A stretch of 27,951 nt of DNA, taken from contig JAXDOR010000149.1 in assembly GCA_034668825.1 (NCBI GenBank), positions 1 to 27,951 of the forward strand, in the 5' to 3' direction. How positions within the stretch are numbered: the first letter of the stretch is position 1; each line of letters opens with the position of its first letter. The translations under genes were made by a program, and so were the position numbers. This stretch comes from CANKHA01 sp034668825. GTDB lineage: Bacteria > Pseudomonadota > Alphaproteobacteria > Rhizobiales > Xanthobacteraceae. The notes under the pieces are model-generated. The model had not been told where the DNA came from and ran no database searches. It was given only the letters and a program-made list of their open reading frames with translations. Positions 1 through 8,348 of this stretch are shown here, piece by piece.

Positions 1-2222
1 ACGAGGAGCGCAAAGCTCGCCGCATGGCTCTCGGGAAAGCCATATTCGCCAAAACCCTCGATCTGTTTGAAGCAATTCTCAACGAATTTTTTCGGATAGC
101 CTCGCTCGCACATTCCTTCGATAAAACGCTTCTTGAAATGCTTGACCTCCCCGGTGCGCTTGAACGTCGCCATGGAGCGGCGCAACTTGCTGGCCTCGAC
201 AGCCGTGAAGCCGGCACAGGCAATGGCAATTTGCATGGCTTGCTCTTGGAACAAGGGAACGCCTAACGTCCGCTCGAGAACCTTCTTCAATTCATCTTTG
301 TGTCCGTATTTCGGGTCGGGGGCAGGATAATCAACTTTTTCCAACCCCTCCTTCCGACGCAAATAAGGATGCACCATGTCGCCTTGGATCGGTCCCGGCC
401 GCACGATCGCCACTTCAATCACCAGATCGTAAAATGTTTTCGGCTTCAGACGCGGCAACATCGACATCTGCGCGCGGCTCTCCACCTGAAACACGCCGAT
501 GGAATCCGCCCGCGACAGCATGCGATAAACCGCCGGCTCGTCTTCGGGAATGTTCTCTAGCGTGCGCTCTACACCATAATATTTCTTTAGAAGATCGAGC
601 CCTCGCCGCAAGCATGACAACATGCCGAGCCCGAGAACATCGACCTTTAGAATTTCCAATGTGTCGAGGTCGTCCTTATCCCATTCGATGACGGTCCGAT
701 CTTCCATCGCGGCATTTTCAATCGGAACGATTTCGTCAAGACGCGCTTCCGATATCACGAAGCCGCCAACGTGCTGCGAAAGATGCCGGGGGAACTCCAG
801 CAGTTCTTCAGATAATGCGAGAACCTGTTCCAGCCGCAGGTCGGAAGGATCAAGTCCCGCGCGCATCGCCCGATCCTCCGGCACGCCTTCCGTGGACGAA
901 CCCCAGATGGAAGAGGTGAGAATGTCCAACGTATCCTTGGATAAGCCGAAAACCTTGCCGACATCGCGGATTGCGCTACGGCTTCGATAGCTGATCACCG
1001 TCGCCGTCATTCCGGCATGCCGGCGCTTATAATGGCTGTAAATATGCTGGATGACCTCTTCGCGCCGCTCATGCTCGAAATCGACGTCGATATCTGGGGG
1101 CTCCCTGCGCTCGACCGACATGAAGCGCTCAAACAGAAGGCTCGCCCGCTCGGGGCTTACGGCTGTGATGCCGAGGCAATAACAAATAAGAGAATTTGCG
1201 GCCGATCCGCGGCCTTGACAGAGAATCTCTTTCGATTTGGCGAAACGGACGATGTCGTAGACCGTCAAGAAATAAGCCGCACAATCCAATTCTTGGATGA
1301 CGGAAAACTCCTTGTTCAAGGTTTCACGGTGTTCCGGAGACAACCCTTCTGGATATTTCTTTCGCGCGCCCTCTTCCGTCAGGGCGACAACCGCCTCATG
1401 CGCGGTGGCATAACCCTGACGAAATTCGCTGGGATAGCGCGGCTCCAACTCGTCCAATGAGAACCGGCACCGCTTTAAAAAGCGCGTCGTCTGACCAATG
1501 GCCTGCGGTATCTCGCGAAAAAGTCGCGCCATTTCTCCAGGAGACTTTAAATGGCGTTCGGCATTCGCTTCCAGAGCCCGGCCCGCCTGCTCCAAAGCCA
1601 GATGTTCACGAATGCAGGTGACAACATCCTGGAGGATCCGGCGTTGTGGCTCATGATACAGCACGTCGTTCACGGCGATCAGTGGAACCAGCGCACTGTT
1701 GGCCACATCCTTTAGTTTCGCCAATCGGCGACGATCATCGCCACGATAAAGCAGGCTGGCGGCGAGCCATACGGATCGGCCGGAAGAAGCCTCCTTAAGG
1801 CGAGTCAATAGATTGAGCAGCGCATCGGGCTTGATCCGGCGCGGCGGCATGACAATGAAGTTGAGCTCTTTGGCATCGTCCAGCAAATCCGCAAGACCAA
1901 GGATGCAATCGCCCTTCTCCGCACGATCCTTTCCGATGGTGAGCAAACGGGTCAGACGACCCCAGCCGCTACGATCTGCGGGATAAGCAAGAATATCCGG
2001 ACAGCCATCGCTGAAGACAAGTCGCGCGCCCACCGCGATCTTGAAACCGATGACCTTCGCCATCGAGTGAGCACGGACTACCCCAGCAACTGAATTTCGA
2101 TCTGCGATGCCGAGGCCAACGAGACCAAGCTCCTTCGCTTGCAATACCAACTCTTCAGATCTTGATGCGCCGCGCAGAAAGGAAAAATTGGTAGTGACAG
2201 CCAACTCGGCATAAGCGGACAT
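1..2222 (-). CDS. dnaE2: Error-prone DNA polymerase DnaE2 (ImuC), C-terminus cut by window edge
   Basis: This is the translesion polymerase subunit of the SOS mutasome; in this family it works with ImuA and ImuB and the beta clamp to copy damaged DNA. The frame is open from ATG 2222 to base 1, about 740 codons of a protein usually near 1,050-1,150 aa. The N-terminus (YAELAVTTNFSFLRGAS) and DRNSVAGVVRAH are typical of the DnaE2 PHP domain. The palm carries PPDIDVDFEHERREEV near residues 373-388, which holds two of the catalytic aspartates. The last visible stretch is GFGEYGFPESHAASFALL, so the C-terminal HhH and OB part lies outside. A GAGG Shine-Dalgarno (2231-2234) lies 8 nt before the ATG and overlaps the imuB stop codon, which fixes the start and suggests coupled translation. 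Identification is by motif recognition and is firm. Confidence 0.95.
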   Translation of the reverse strand, partial: MSAYAELAVTTNFSFLRGASRSEELVLQAKELGLVGLGIADRNSVAGVVRAHSMAKVIGFKIAVGARLVFSDGCPDILAYPADRSGWGRLTRLLTIGKDRAEKGDCILGLADLLDDAKELNFIVMPPRRIKPDALLNLLTRLKEASSGRSVWLAASLLYRGDDRRRLAKLKDVANSALVPLIAVNDVLYHEPQRRILQDVVTCIREHLALEQAGRALEANAERHLKSPGEMARLFREIPQAIGQTTRFLKRCRFSLDELEPRYPSEFRQGYATAHEAVVALTEEGARKKYPEGLSPEHRETLNKEFSVIQELDCAAYFLTVYDIVRFAKSKEILCQGRGSAANSLICYCLGITAVSPERASLLFERFMSVERREPPDIDVDFEHERREEVIQHIYSHYKRRHAGMTATVISYRSRSAIRDVGKVFGLSKDTLDILTSSIWGSSTEGVPEDRAMRAGLDPSDLRLEQVLALSEELLEFPRHLSQHVGGFVISEARLDEIVPIENAAMEDRTVIEWDKDDLDTLEILKVDVLGLGMLSCLRRGLDLLKKYYGVERTLENIPEDEPAVYRMLSRADSIGVFQVESRAQMSMLPRLKPKTFYDLVIEVAIVRPGPIQGDMVHPYLRRKEGLEKVDYPAPDPKYGHKDELKKVLERTLGVPLFQEQAMQIAIACAGFTAVEASKLRRSMATFKRTGEVKHFKKRFIEGMCERGYPKKFVENCFKQIEGFGEYGFPESHAASFALL

Positions 2223-2232
2223 AAAACAAACC

Positions 2233-3900
2233 TCACGCAAACAAGCCATGCAGGAACCAGCGCGGGTGGGCGATCTCGCGGCCGTACAGTCCCTCGCGAT
2301 AAAGCCAGACCCGCGCACCTTCCTTGCTTTCGACGCGGAAATAATCGCGCGTGAGTTTGTTGCCACGATCATCCCGCCACCATTCCATGGCGATGCGCTC
2401 CGGCCCTTCCACAGTTGCAACTTGATGCAACCCGCGTCGCCAGCGAAAACGCACGGGCGGACCGTCCGGCACTTCGGCGATCGCCTCGACGGGCTCCGGC
2501 CGCGCGAACAGGCGAAGGGAACGCGACGGAGAAAGGGAGTCCATTTGATCGCCATCCTGAGGTGCCCGGCGAAGCCGGGCTTCGGAGGATGACGTCGGCG
2601 CCCTTCGAGGCCCGCGGCTTTCAGCCGCTCGCACCTCAGGGTGACGATTCAGCACATGCGCGGGAATGGCGGCGACGGCGAATTCGGGGATGTGCGTATT
2701 CTGCGTTACCAAACGGCAGACACGATGCAATCCGAAACGCGCGCCTAGCCGGTCGATGAGATGCGCTAAATCCACAGCGTGATTGGTGCCATGCAAGCCG
2801 GTCTGCGCCGGAACATGACCCTCGGTCATGAACGCCGAAAGTCGCACCATGTCGAAGCCGAATCCGGGATCGCAGGCGTCTCCCAAGACCGCAAGCCGCT
2901 CGGCGAATAGCCGCTTTATGCGCTCAGGATCGCGCAGCGGGGCCGCGGTGCCGACTTCGAGCCGGTGCACCTTGCCGTCGGTGCGGAACAGCGCGACCTG
3001 CAAAAGCCGGGCGCCCTCGCCGCGCCGCTCCAGCAGACGGCCGAGTTCGCCTGCCAAATGCTCAATGGTGCCAAGCACATCGGCCTCGTGCCCGATCGGA
3101 TCGGGAAAGCGCCGCTCCGCCATGGCGGCCGGCAGCGGCAATCGCGGCGTGATCGGCTCGTCCTCATGGCCGAGCGCCTGATCGATGCGGCGGACGAAAT
3201 CCTGGCCGTAGCGGGCGGCCAGCGGGGCGCGCGGGCGATCGAGCACATCGGCGATGCTTCTCAGCCCCGCCTGCGCCAGCGCAGCGACCAGATCGGAAGA
3301 AATCCGCAATGCCGCGAGCGGCAGCGCGGATAAGACGTCGCGCATTCCGCCGACGGGAACGATGGTGTTCACCCCCACCCGGTCGGCTTCGCCGCCCACT
3401 CTCTCCCTTCGAGGGAGGGATAAGCCATACCGCGCCACCGCCCAGGCGCAGCCCACTGTGTCGGCGACCGCTACGCGAGCTTGCAATCCCTGGCGAGCGA
3501 GTCGCTCGATCATATTCCGGCAAAGCGCCGCTTCGCCGCCGAACAGATGCGTGCAGCCGGTAATGTCGAGGAAAAGGCCGTCCGGCGCATCGAGGCCGAC
3601 CAACGGCGTATAGTGATCGCACCAATCGGCGACAGCTTCGAGCAAGGCCTGGTCCGCCTCCGGGTCGGCATCCTGCGCCGCCAATGCCGGATACATCGCG
3701 CGAGCATCGGCTAGCCCCAGGCCGGTCTTCAGCCGCAGCCGCGCGGCGGCGTTGTTGAGCGCCGCGATCCGCAACGCTCCTTTGACGGACGCAACGACGA
3801 CCAGCGGCGCCTCATCCGCTGTGGACGAGCGGCGCGCGATCCGGTCGGTCGGCAGCCGTTTGAGCCACACCGACAGATAGCGGCGAGAAAGTGCGTTCAT
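2233..3900 (-). CDS. imuB: ImuB, inactive Y-family polymerase-like mutasome protein
   Basis: ImuB is the adaptor of the ImuA-ImuB-DnaE2 mutasome; in this family it resembles a Y-family polymerase but lacks catalytic acidic residues and links DnaE2 to the clamp. Here 555 aa are read from ATG 3900 (MNALSRRYLSVWLKRLPTDRI). The usual first catalytic Asp motif is absent, as expected. LDITGCTHLFGGEAAL and LARQGLQARVAVADT follow family pattern. The open frame runs upstream to about 4185, but that part is antisense-frame sequence inside imuA. The start codon lies within imuA, so the two genes overlap by 89 bp, and the stop is 10 bp from the dnaE2 start. Two segments look foreign to the family and coincide with palindromic repeats: one near residues 160-177 (LSLPRRERVGGEADRVGV) and one near residues 418-450 (rich in Arg and Ser, around RHPEVRAAESRGPRRAP). 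Confidence 0.93.
   Translation of the reverse strand: MNALSRRYLSVWLKRLPTDRIARRSSTADEAPLVVVASVKGALRIAALNNAAARLRLKTGLGLADARAMYPALAAQDADPEADQALLEAVADWCDHYTPLVGLDAPDGLFLDITGCTHLFGGEAALCRNMIERLARQGLQARVAVADTVGCAWAVARYGLSLPRRERVGGEADRVGVNTIVPVGGMRDVLSALPLAALRISSDLVAALAQAGLRSIADVLDRPRAPLAARYGQDFVRRIDQALGHEDEPITPRLPLPAAMAERRFPDPIGHEADVLGTIEHLAGELGRLLERRGEGARLLQVALFRTDGKVHRLEVGTAAPLRDPERIKRLFAERLAVLGDACDPGFGFDMVRLSAFMTEGHVPAQTGLHGTNHAVDLAHLIDRLGARFGLHRVCRLVTQNTHIPEFAVAAIPAHVLNRHPEVRAAESRGPRRAPTSSSEARLRRAPQDGDQMDSLSPSRSLRLFARPEPVEAIAEVPDGPPVRFRWRRGLHQVATVEGPERIAMEWWRDDRGNKLTRDYFRVESKEGARVWLYREGLYGREIAHPRWFLHGLFA
2553..2645. repeat. Palindromic repeat inserted in frame in imuB
   Basis: A unit of about 93 bp is bounded by near-perfect inverted ends: ATCCTGAGGTGC (2554-2565) against the complement of GCACCTCAGGGT (2631-2642), 11 of 12 matching. 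Inside are two hairpins with three-base loops: GCCCGGC-GAA-GCCGGGC (2564-2580) and GCGGCT-TTC-AGCCGC (2614-2628). It is read through in frame as an Arg/Ser/Pro-rich stretch of ImuB. Its form is that of dispersed repeats common in Bradyrhizobium and Rhodopseudomonas relatives (recalled, not searched). Confidence 0.8.
3371..3425. repeat. Second repeat fragment in frame in imuB
   Basis: Contains the hairpin CTCCCT-TCG-AGGGAG (3403-3417). It encodes LSLPRRERVGGEADRV between two conserved ImuB blocks (WAVARYG and the VPVGGMRDVLSALPLAALRI region). The sequence resembles one end of the larger unit in the ligase gene at 6876-6988. Limits are approximate. Confidence 0.6.
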
Positions 3901-4582
3901 GATGATCCCATGTGACAGTCCAACGGCCGGTTGATCCGCGCCGGTTCTTGCTGAGCGAAAGAGTGAAAGCGGTGCGGCCCAACCCGCCAAAGGCATCGGG
4001 CTCGCTTGGTGCCGCGGAAATTTCCCAGCGAGTCGCTGCCGCGCTCGGTTCGGGCAACGGGCGGTGCCGCAGCAACAGGCCGAGCACACCGCCATCGCGC
4101 GCGGCAAGCGCAAGCCGACGCGTAGCCGTTGGGTCGGCGGCGGCACCTTCTTCCGTAAGCTCGGCGATGACAGTGACGAGCGCACGGCATTTCAGCGCTT
4201 CCTCCATGGCCCAGAGCGCCTCGGTGGGCCGCGCCACGCGCAGGACCAGAAGCCGTTCAAGTGAAAGACCAAACATTGCGAGACCGGGGCCGTAGAGCTG
4301 GCCTGCTTCATGACCGGCGAAATCAGGCTGGATCCACAGAATGTTTTTGCTTCCCGCGTCCGCGCGGGCAGCGAGCGCCAGCGCGAAACCCGTGGTGGCG
4401 CCGAGATGCCATAAAGCCGAAGGCGCCAATTCGTGCACGGCACCGAAGGCGAAGCCGCCGCCGAGTGCCGCATCGAGCTCAGCGAGACCAAGCGGAAGCG
4501 ATCCGCCATCCTCCAGAGATGGATGGCTTCCTTCGATCTCGGCCACCGCGCGGCGCAGATCGTGCATAGGAGTTGGGTTCAT
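3812..4582 (-). CDS. imuA: ImuA, RecA-like SOS mutasome protein
   Basis: ImuA is the RecA/SulA-like partner of ImuB; its exact role is as an accessory protein in damage-induced mutagenesis. The 256-aa product shows SLPLGLAELDAALGGGFAFGAVHEL, the usual opening of the family, then a RecA-fold core (NILWIQPDFAGHEAGQLYGPGL) and RWTVTWDHHERTF near the end. The region corresponding to Walker A (APSALWHLGATTGFALAL) has no GKT, as in other ImuA proteins. ATG 4582 is chosen because the open frame above it begins only with TTG 4588; ATG 4567 is another option. No strong Shine-Dalgarno is seen, and the putative promoter would leave almost no leader. A LexA box lies just upstream, so the three-gene operon should be SOS-induced. 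The last 89 bp overlap imuB. Confidence 0.92.
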   Translation of the reverse strand: MNPTPMHDLRRAVAEIEGSHPSLEDGGSLPLGLAELDAALGGGFAFGAVHELAPSALWHLGATTGFALALAARADAGSKNILWIQPDFAGHEAGQLYGPGLAMFGLSLERLLVLRVARPTEALWAMEEALKCRALVTVIAELTEEGAAADPTATRRLALAARDGGVLGLLLRHRPLPEPSAAATRWEISAAPSEPDAFGGLGRTAFTLSLSKNRRGSTGRWTVTWDHHERTFSPLSVGVAQTAADRPDRAPLVHSG

Positions 4583-4590
4583 GGCCAAGC

Positions 4591-4619
4591 ATGTTCCTGT
4601 TTTGTTCTTATAGAGTCAA
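4591..4619 (-). promoter_or_regulatory. Probable imuA promoter with embedded LexA box
   Basis: Read on the minus strand, TTGACT (4614-4619) is followed after 17 bases by GAACAT (4591-4596). The -10 match is weak, but the LexA box fills the spacer and overlaps the -10, a standard arrangement for repression. Transcription would begin close to ATG 4582, giving an almost leaderless mRNA. The promoter assignment is inference; the operator is much firmer. Confidence 0.5.
4593..4607. promoter_or_regulatory. LexA (SOS) operator, GTTC-N7-GTTC
   Basis: GTTCCTGTTTTGTTC is an exact match to the alphaproteobacterial SOS box GTTC-N7-GTTC. It sits 11 bp upstream of the imuA ATG 4582 and between the divergent imuA and udgX genes. 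It lies 122 bp before ATG 4730 of udgX, or 71 bp before the alternative TTG 4679, so LexA could control both directions. Confidence 0.88.
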
Positions 4620-4729
4620 GACATTCCAAAATCTCTGCAGGATCAAAGCGATAAGGAACGACAGCTTTCCTCTAGGGCTTGAATGCTGCCCACACCGGAA
4701 CTCCCGCCTCTGCGCCTCATTGGTGCAAC

Positions 4730-5338
4730 ATGGAAACCCACATCGTTCCCATCCGCTCGCTCGCAGCGCTCCGCGCGGCCGAAGCCAGCTGCACCCGCTG
4801 CCCGCTCTACCAATTCGCCACCCAGGTGGTGCCAGGCGAAGGACCGGCGCGCGCGCGTTTCATGGTGGTGGGCGAGCAGCCGGGCGACAAGGAAGACCTC
4901 GAAGGCCGGCCTTTTGTCGGGCCCGCTGGCCGCATTCTCAATCAGGTGATCGAAGAAGCCGGGATTGATCGCAAGACCGTCTTCGTCACCAATGCGGTTA
5001 AGCATTTCAAGTTCGAACAACGCGGCAAGCGGCGCCTGCACAAAAAGCCGAACGCCTATGAGATCGACCGTTGCAAATGGTGGAATGATTTCGAACGCGC
5101 CATCGTCAAGCCAAAACTCATCGCCGCGCTGGGCGCGACGGCGGCGCGCAGTTTGTTCGGCCGACCCATCACCATTTCCAAGGTGCGCGGCGAAGTCCTA
5201 TCCCTTCCCGATGGAATCCAAGCCTTGGTGACGATCCATCCCTCTGCCTTGTTGCGGATGCCGGATAAGGCAACGAAGGAGATGGAGTATCGCCGCTTTG
5301 TTGGTGATCTGAAAACCTGCGCGAAGTTTTTGGGCTAG
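4730..5338 (+). CDS. udgX: UdgX-type uracil-DNA glycosylase
   Basis: This enzyme excises uracil from DNA; UdgX members differ from other glycosylases by forming a covalent bond with the abasic product. The 202-aa product has the family A motif GEQPGDKEDLEGRPFVGPAG, the loop GKRRLHKKP whose His is the crosslinking residue in characterised UdgX, and IHPSALLRM near the C-terminus. A CTRC pair near residues 21-24 and Cys in IDRCKWW fit iron-sulfur ligands. ATG 4730 starts METHIVPIRSLAALRAAEA, where family similarity begins; TTG 4679 would add 17 residues with little family character. No good Shine-Dalgarno precedes either. It is divergent from imuA across an SOS box, so joint damage induction is plausible but not shown. 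Confidence 0.9.
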   Translation: METHIVPIRSLAALRAAEASCTRCPLYQFATQVVPGEGPARARFMVVGEQPGDKEDLEGRPFVGPAGRILNQVIEEAGIDRKTVFVTNAVKHFKFEQRGKRRLHKKPNAYEIDRCKWWNDFERAIVKPKLIAALGATAARSLFGRPITISKVRGEVLSLPDGIQALVTIHPSALLRMPDKATKEMEYRRFVGDLKTCAKFLG

Positions 5339-5350
5339 TATCCCTTACCT

Positions 5351-5466
5351 GTCATGGCCGGGCATAGCCGTCGAAGACGGCGTCTACGCGAAGCCTTATG
5401 TCCCGGCTATCCACGCCTTGCTCGAAGAAAGAAGACGTGGATGCCCGCGACAAGCGCGGGCATGAC
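5351..5466. repeat. Intergenic palindromic repeat between udgX and the ligase gene
   Basis: Ends are GTCATG (5351-5356) and CATGAC (5461-5466). It contains GCCGTC-GAA-GACGGC (5367-5381) within outer arms of the type GCCGGG..ATA, and a second imperfect pair around TATCCACG and CGTGGATG. It resembles the GTCATGGCCGGG/CATCCACG repeats of Bradyrhizobium-like genomes (recalled). It fills nearly all of the gap between two convergent genes and may also act in transcription termination. Confidence 0.7.
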
Positions 5467-5493
5467 GACTGAGCTGCAATCCTGATTGTGACG

Positions 5494-7287
5494 TTACGTA
5501 CTACGTCCCGCCTCGATCTTCGTCAGCATCTTTTCCAAAGTCTCCAACCGATCGGCTTCGCCCGGCGGCTTGTCCCAGCGTAGCCGATTGATGCGGGGAA
5601 AACGCATCGCAACGCCAGAGCGGTGCCGCGTCGAGCGCTGTAATCCCTCGAAGGCCACTTCCAGCACCAGCCCTTTGTCGCGTTCGTGCACGACTTCGCG
5701 AACGGGACCGAAACGCTCAACGGTGTTACGGCGCACGAAGCGGTCGATTTGCAACAATTCCTCGTCGGTGAAACCGAAATAGGCCTTGCCGACCGGAACA
5801 AGGGTCTCTTCGCCGTCCTCGGTGGTCCAGGCGCCAAACGTATAATCCGAATAATAGGACGAGCGCTTGCCGTGGCCGCGCTGCGCATACATCAGCACCG
5901 CGTCGATGATGAGAGGATCGCGCTTCCACTTCCACCATTGTCCCTTTGGACGGCCGGGAAGATAAGGCGCGTCGCGGCGCTTGAGCATAATGCCCTCGAC
6001 CGCGGCCGCGTCGTCCCCAGCACCGGCGGAAGCAGAGTCGGCGCGGGCCGCCGCCAATTCCTCCCAAGTGGAGAAAGGAACGAGCGGGGACAAGTCGACA
6101 CGCGGATCGTTCAACCGCGCGATGAAGCTTTCAAGGCGCGACCGCCTCTCGGCAAAGGGCCGCTCGCGCAAATCCTCCGGCCCGTCGAACAATAAATCAT
6201 AAGCGCGTAGATGCGCCGGGAATTCCGCCATCAGTTTCGGCGTGATGGTTTTGCGGTTGAGCCGTTGCTGCAATTCGTTGAAGGACTGCACGCGACCTTC
6301 GCGCATCACCAATAACTCGCCGTCAATGGCGCCGTCGAGACGCAATGCCTCGGCGAGGTCCGGAAAACTTTTGGAAATATCCTCCCCGGTACGAGAATAA
6401 AGCCGCGTTACCCTTTCTCCGTTTTCGTCCGTACCCGCGACCGCTTGGACGCGGGTGCCATCCCATTTCCATTCCGCCATGAAGTCGGCGGGATCGAGCT
6501 TTGGAAAGTCGGTTTCTTCCAGCGCGTGCGCGAGCATGGCCGGGCGGAATGGGGCGGGATCGCTGGAAACCGGTTTTTCGGCGCGGCCTTCCAGCCAGGC
6601 AAATAGATCGAGATAAGGTGGCGCGAGGCCCGGCCAGATCAGCTCAATCTCATGCGGGTCCTTCTCCCCGAGCGCCGCCGCCGCGGTTTTTGCCAGCCGC
6701 GCGGTGACGCCGATCCGCAATCCGCCGGTGATCAGCTTGAGCAACGCCCAGCGGCCGGTTTCGTCGAGCGCGTCCAGCCAGCGCGCCAGTTGCGCGGGCA
6801 GTTGTGCTTTGCCGAGGGTCGAAAGGGTTTCGATGACGGAGGAAAGGGAGGGGGCCGCGTTCTTTTTTTCTTCATCTCCCCCCTTGAGGGGGAGGTCGAC
6901 GCGCGAAGCGCGGCGGGAGGGGGGTGCCCCTTCTAACGCTGAATTCTGCGCATACCCCCCTCCCTGGCCCTCCCCCTCAAGGGGGGAGGGAACAGTAAGA
7001 ACGCGGGCAGAGGGAGCAGAAGGCCACATCAGCGCGATCGTCTCGGATAGATCACCGACGTAATCATGCGAAAGACCGAACAGCACCGGATCGGTGCGCT
7101 CCGCGATCAGCGTGCGGATGATGCCTGGCTTGGCATGCTTGAAAGACAAGGCCCCGGCCAGCGCCGCCAGCGCGTAGCCGCGCTCGGGATCTGGCGTGGT
7201 GCGGAAATAATCTGTCATCAGGCGCAATTTATTGTTGCGGCCGGGTTCATAGGACAAGCGGTCAAGCAATTCGGCGAAGCGGTTCAT
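5494..7287 (-). CDS. ATP-dependent DNA ligase of the ligase-exonuclease-Lhr-PdeM cluster
   Basis: This seals DNA nicks using ATP; in related bacteria the gene travels with an MBL exonuclease, a DEXH helicase and PdeM as a DNA-repair set. The 597-aa protein has an N-terminal ligase domain, the adenylation motif EWKWDGTRVQAV with the nucleophile Lys near residue 274, LYSRTGEDIS (motif Ia), DGELLV (motif III), EGIMLKRRDAPY (motif IV region) and WWKWKRD (motif V), then an OB domain. ATG 7287 forms an ATGA overlap with the exonuclease stop, so the pair is probably translationally coupled. Residues about 100-140 (SPLEGEGQGGGYAQNS and on to LPLKGGDEEKK) are a repeat read in frame between the N-terminal domain segments and are not expected in the family. 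Confidence 0.93.
   Translation of the reverse strand: MNRFAELLDRLSYEPGRNNKLRLMTDYFRTTPDPERGYALAALAGALSFKHAKPGIIRTLIAERTDPVLFGLSHDYVGDLSETIALMWPSAPSARVLTVPSPLEGEGQGGGYAQNSALEGAPPSRRASRVDLPLKGGDEEKKNAAPSLSSVIETLSTLGKAQLPAQLARWLDALDETGRWALLKLITGGLRIGVTARLAKTAAAALGEKDPHEIELIWPGLAPPYLDLFAWLEGRAEKPVSSDPAPFRPAMLAHALEETDFPKLDPADFMAEWKWDGTRVQAVAGTDENGERVTRLYSRTGEDISKSFPDLAEALRLDGAIDGELLVMREGRVQSFNELQQRLNRKTITPKLMAEFPAHLRAYDLLFDGPEDLRERPFAERRSRLESFIARLNDPRVDLSPLVPFSTWEELAAARADSASAGAGDDAAAVEGIMLKRRDAPYLPGRPKGQWWKWKRDPLIIDAVLMYAQRGHGKRSSYYSDYTFGAWTTEDGEETLVPVGKAYFGFTDEELLQIDRFVRRNTVERFGPVREVVHERDKGLVLEVAFEGLQRSTRHRSGVAMRFPRINRLRWDKPPGEADRLETLEKMLTKIEAGRST
6876..6988. repeat. Repeat with 20-bp perfect terminal inverted repeats, in frame in the ligase gene
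   Basis: The left arm (6876-6895) and right arm (6969-6988) are perfect reverse complements over 20 bp; each arm itself contains the short palindrome CCCCCTTGAGGGGG or its complement. The whole unit is about 113 bp and stays open in the ligase frame, adding a Gly/Pro/Arg-rich segment. The type is the 'SPLEGEG' repeat frequently translated in alphaproteobacterial genomes (recalled). Confidence 0.85.
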
Positions 7288-8321
7288 GGGGCTTCAGCCT
7301 CGTGAACTTGGTCGCTTGGGTCTTCCTCATCCCCATACCCAACAATATCGAGCGGGCGTGCTTTCAAGCCCTGCGTCTGGCACCAATGCACCAGCGCATC
7401 TTCCTGCCCATGCGTCACCCAAACTTCGGAAGCGCCGGTTGCTGCGATAATCTTCGTCAGCCCGTCCCAATCGGCGTGATCGGAAATTACCAGCGGCAGC
7501 TCGATGCCACCTTGGCGGGCGCGGGCGCGCACCCGCATCCAGCCGGAGGCAAACGCTGTAACCGGATCGGGAAAGCGCCGCGCCCAAAGGTCCTTCAGCG
7601 CCGAAGGCGGCGCGATGGTAATGGTGCCCGCGAGATCGGCTTTCTTGGCGCCGCGCACAAGCTCCAACGGCCCGAGATCAATGCCGCGGCTGACATAATA
7701 GTTGGTGATCTTCTCCATCACGCCATGCAGATAGATCGTCTTGTCGTAGCCGGCCTGCCGCAGCATGGCGATGACCCGCTGCGCCTTGCCGAGCGAATAA
7801 GCGCCGACGAGATGCGCCCGCTCGGGAAATAGCGCCACCGAGCGCAGCAGCTTCGCGATCTCGCCCTCGGCATTGTGATGGCGAAACACCGGCAAGCCGA
7901 AGGTGGCTTCGGTGATAAAGACATCGCAGGGCACAAGCTCGAACGGCGCGCAGGTCGGGTCCGGCCTGTCCTTGTAATCACCCGACGCGACGATTTTCAT
8001 GCCGCCGCATTCCACCGCGATCTGCGCGGAGCCAAGCACATGCCCGGCCGGATGAAAGGTGACCTTGATGCCGTTGAGATCGATGGTTTCGCCATAAGTA
8101 ATAGCCTGGGTCGATCTGGCGAAATCGCCGCCATAGCGCAACCGCATGATGTCTAGGGTCTCTTGGGTCGCCAGCACGGCGCCATGACCTGCCCGGGCGT
8201 GGTCGGAATGGCCGTGGGTAATGAGCGCCTTATCGACCGGCCGCGTCGGATCGATATGGAAGGCCCCGCGCTTGCAGCAGACGCCGGACGGGGTCGGGAG
8301 GAGAATGTCTTCGGGACGCAT
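7284..8321 (-). CDS. Ligase-associated metallo-beta-lactamase-fold DNA exonuclease
   Basis: This is a predicted metal-dependent DNA exonuclease of the MBL/beta-CASP-like group that is encoded beside the ATP-dependent ligase in many proteobacteria. The 345-aa product shows the metal motif THGHSDHARAGH (His36, His38, Asp40, His41), then HPAGHVLGSAQ, SGDYKDRPDPT and, near the C-terminus, VISDHADWDGL and WVTHGQE, all as in the family. ATG 8321 (MRPEDILLPTPSGV) is preferred over GTG 8348 because similarity begins there and AAGG lies just upstream. Its stop overlaps the ligase ATG. It is divergent from the hydrolase at 8449, across a region with paired GTTC/GAAC elements. Confidence 0.9.
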   Translation of the reverse strand: MRPEDILLPTPSGVCCKRGAFHIDPTRPVDKALITHGHSDHARAGHGAVLATQETLDIMRLRYGGDFARSTQAITYGETIDLNGIKVTFHPAGHVLGSAQIAVECGGMKIVASGDYKDRPDPTCAPFELVPCDVFITEATFGLPVFRHHNAEGEIAKLLRSVALFPERAHLVGAYSLGKAQRVIAMLRQAGYDKTIYLHGVMEKITNYYVSRGIDLGPLELVRGAKKADLAGTITIAPPSALKDLWARRFPDPVTAFASGWMRVRARARQGGIELPLVISDHADWDGLTKIIAATGASEVWVTHGQEDALVHWCQTQGLKARPLDIVGYGDEEDPSDQVHEAEAP

Positions 8322-8348
8322 GGGCCTTAGATATGTGTTCTTGCGCAC

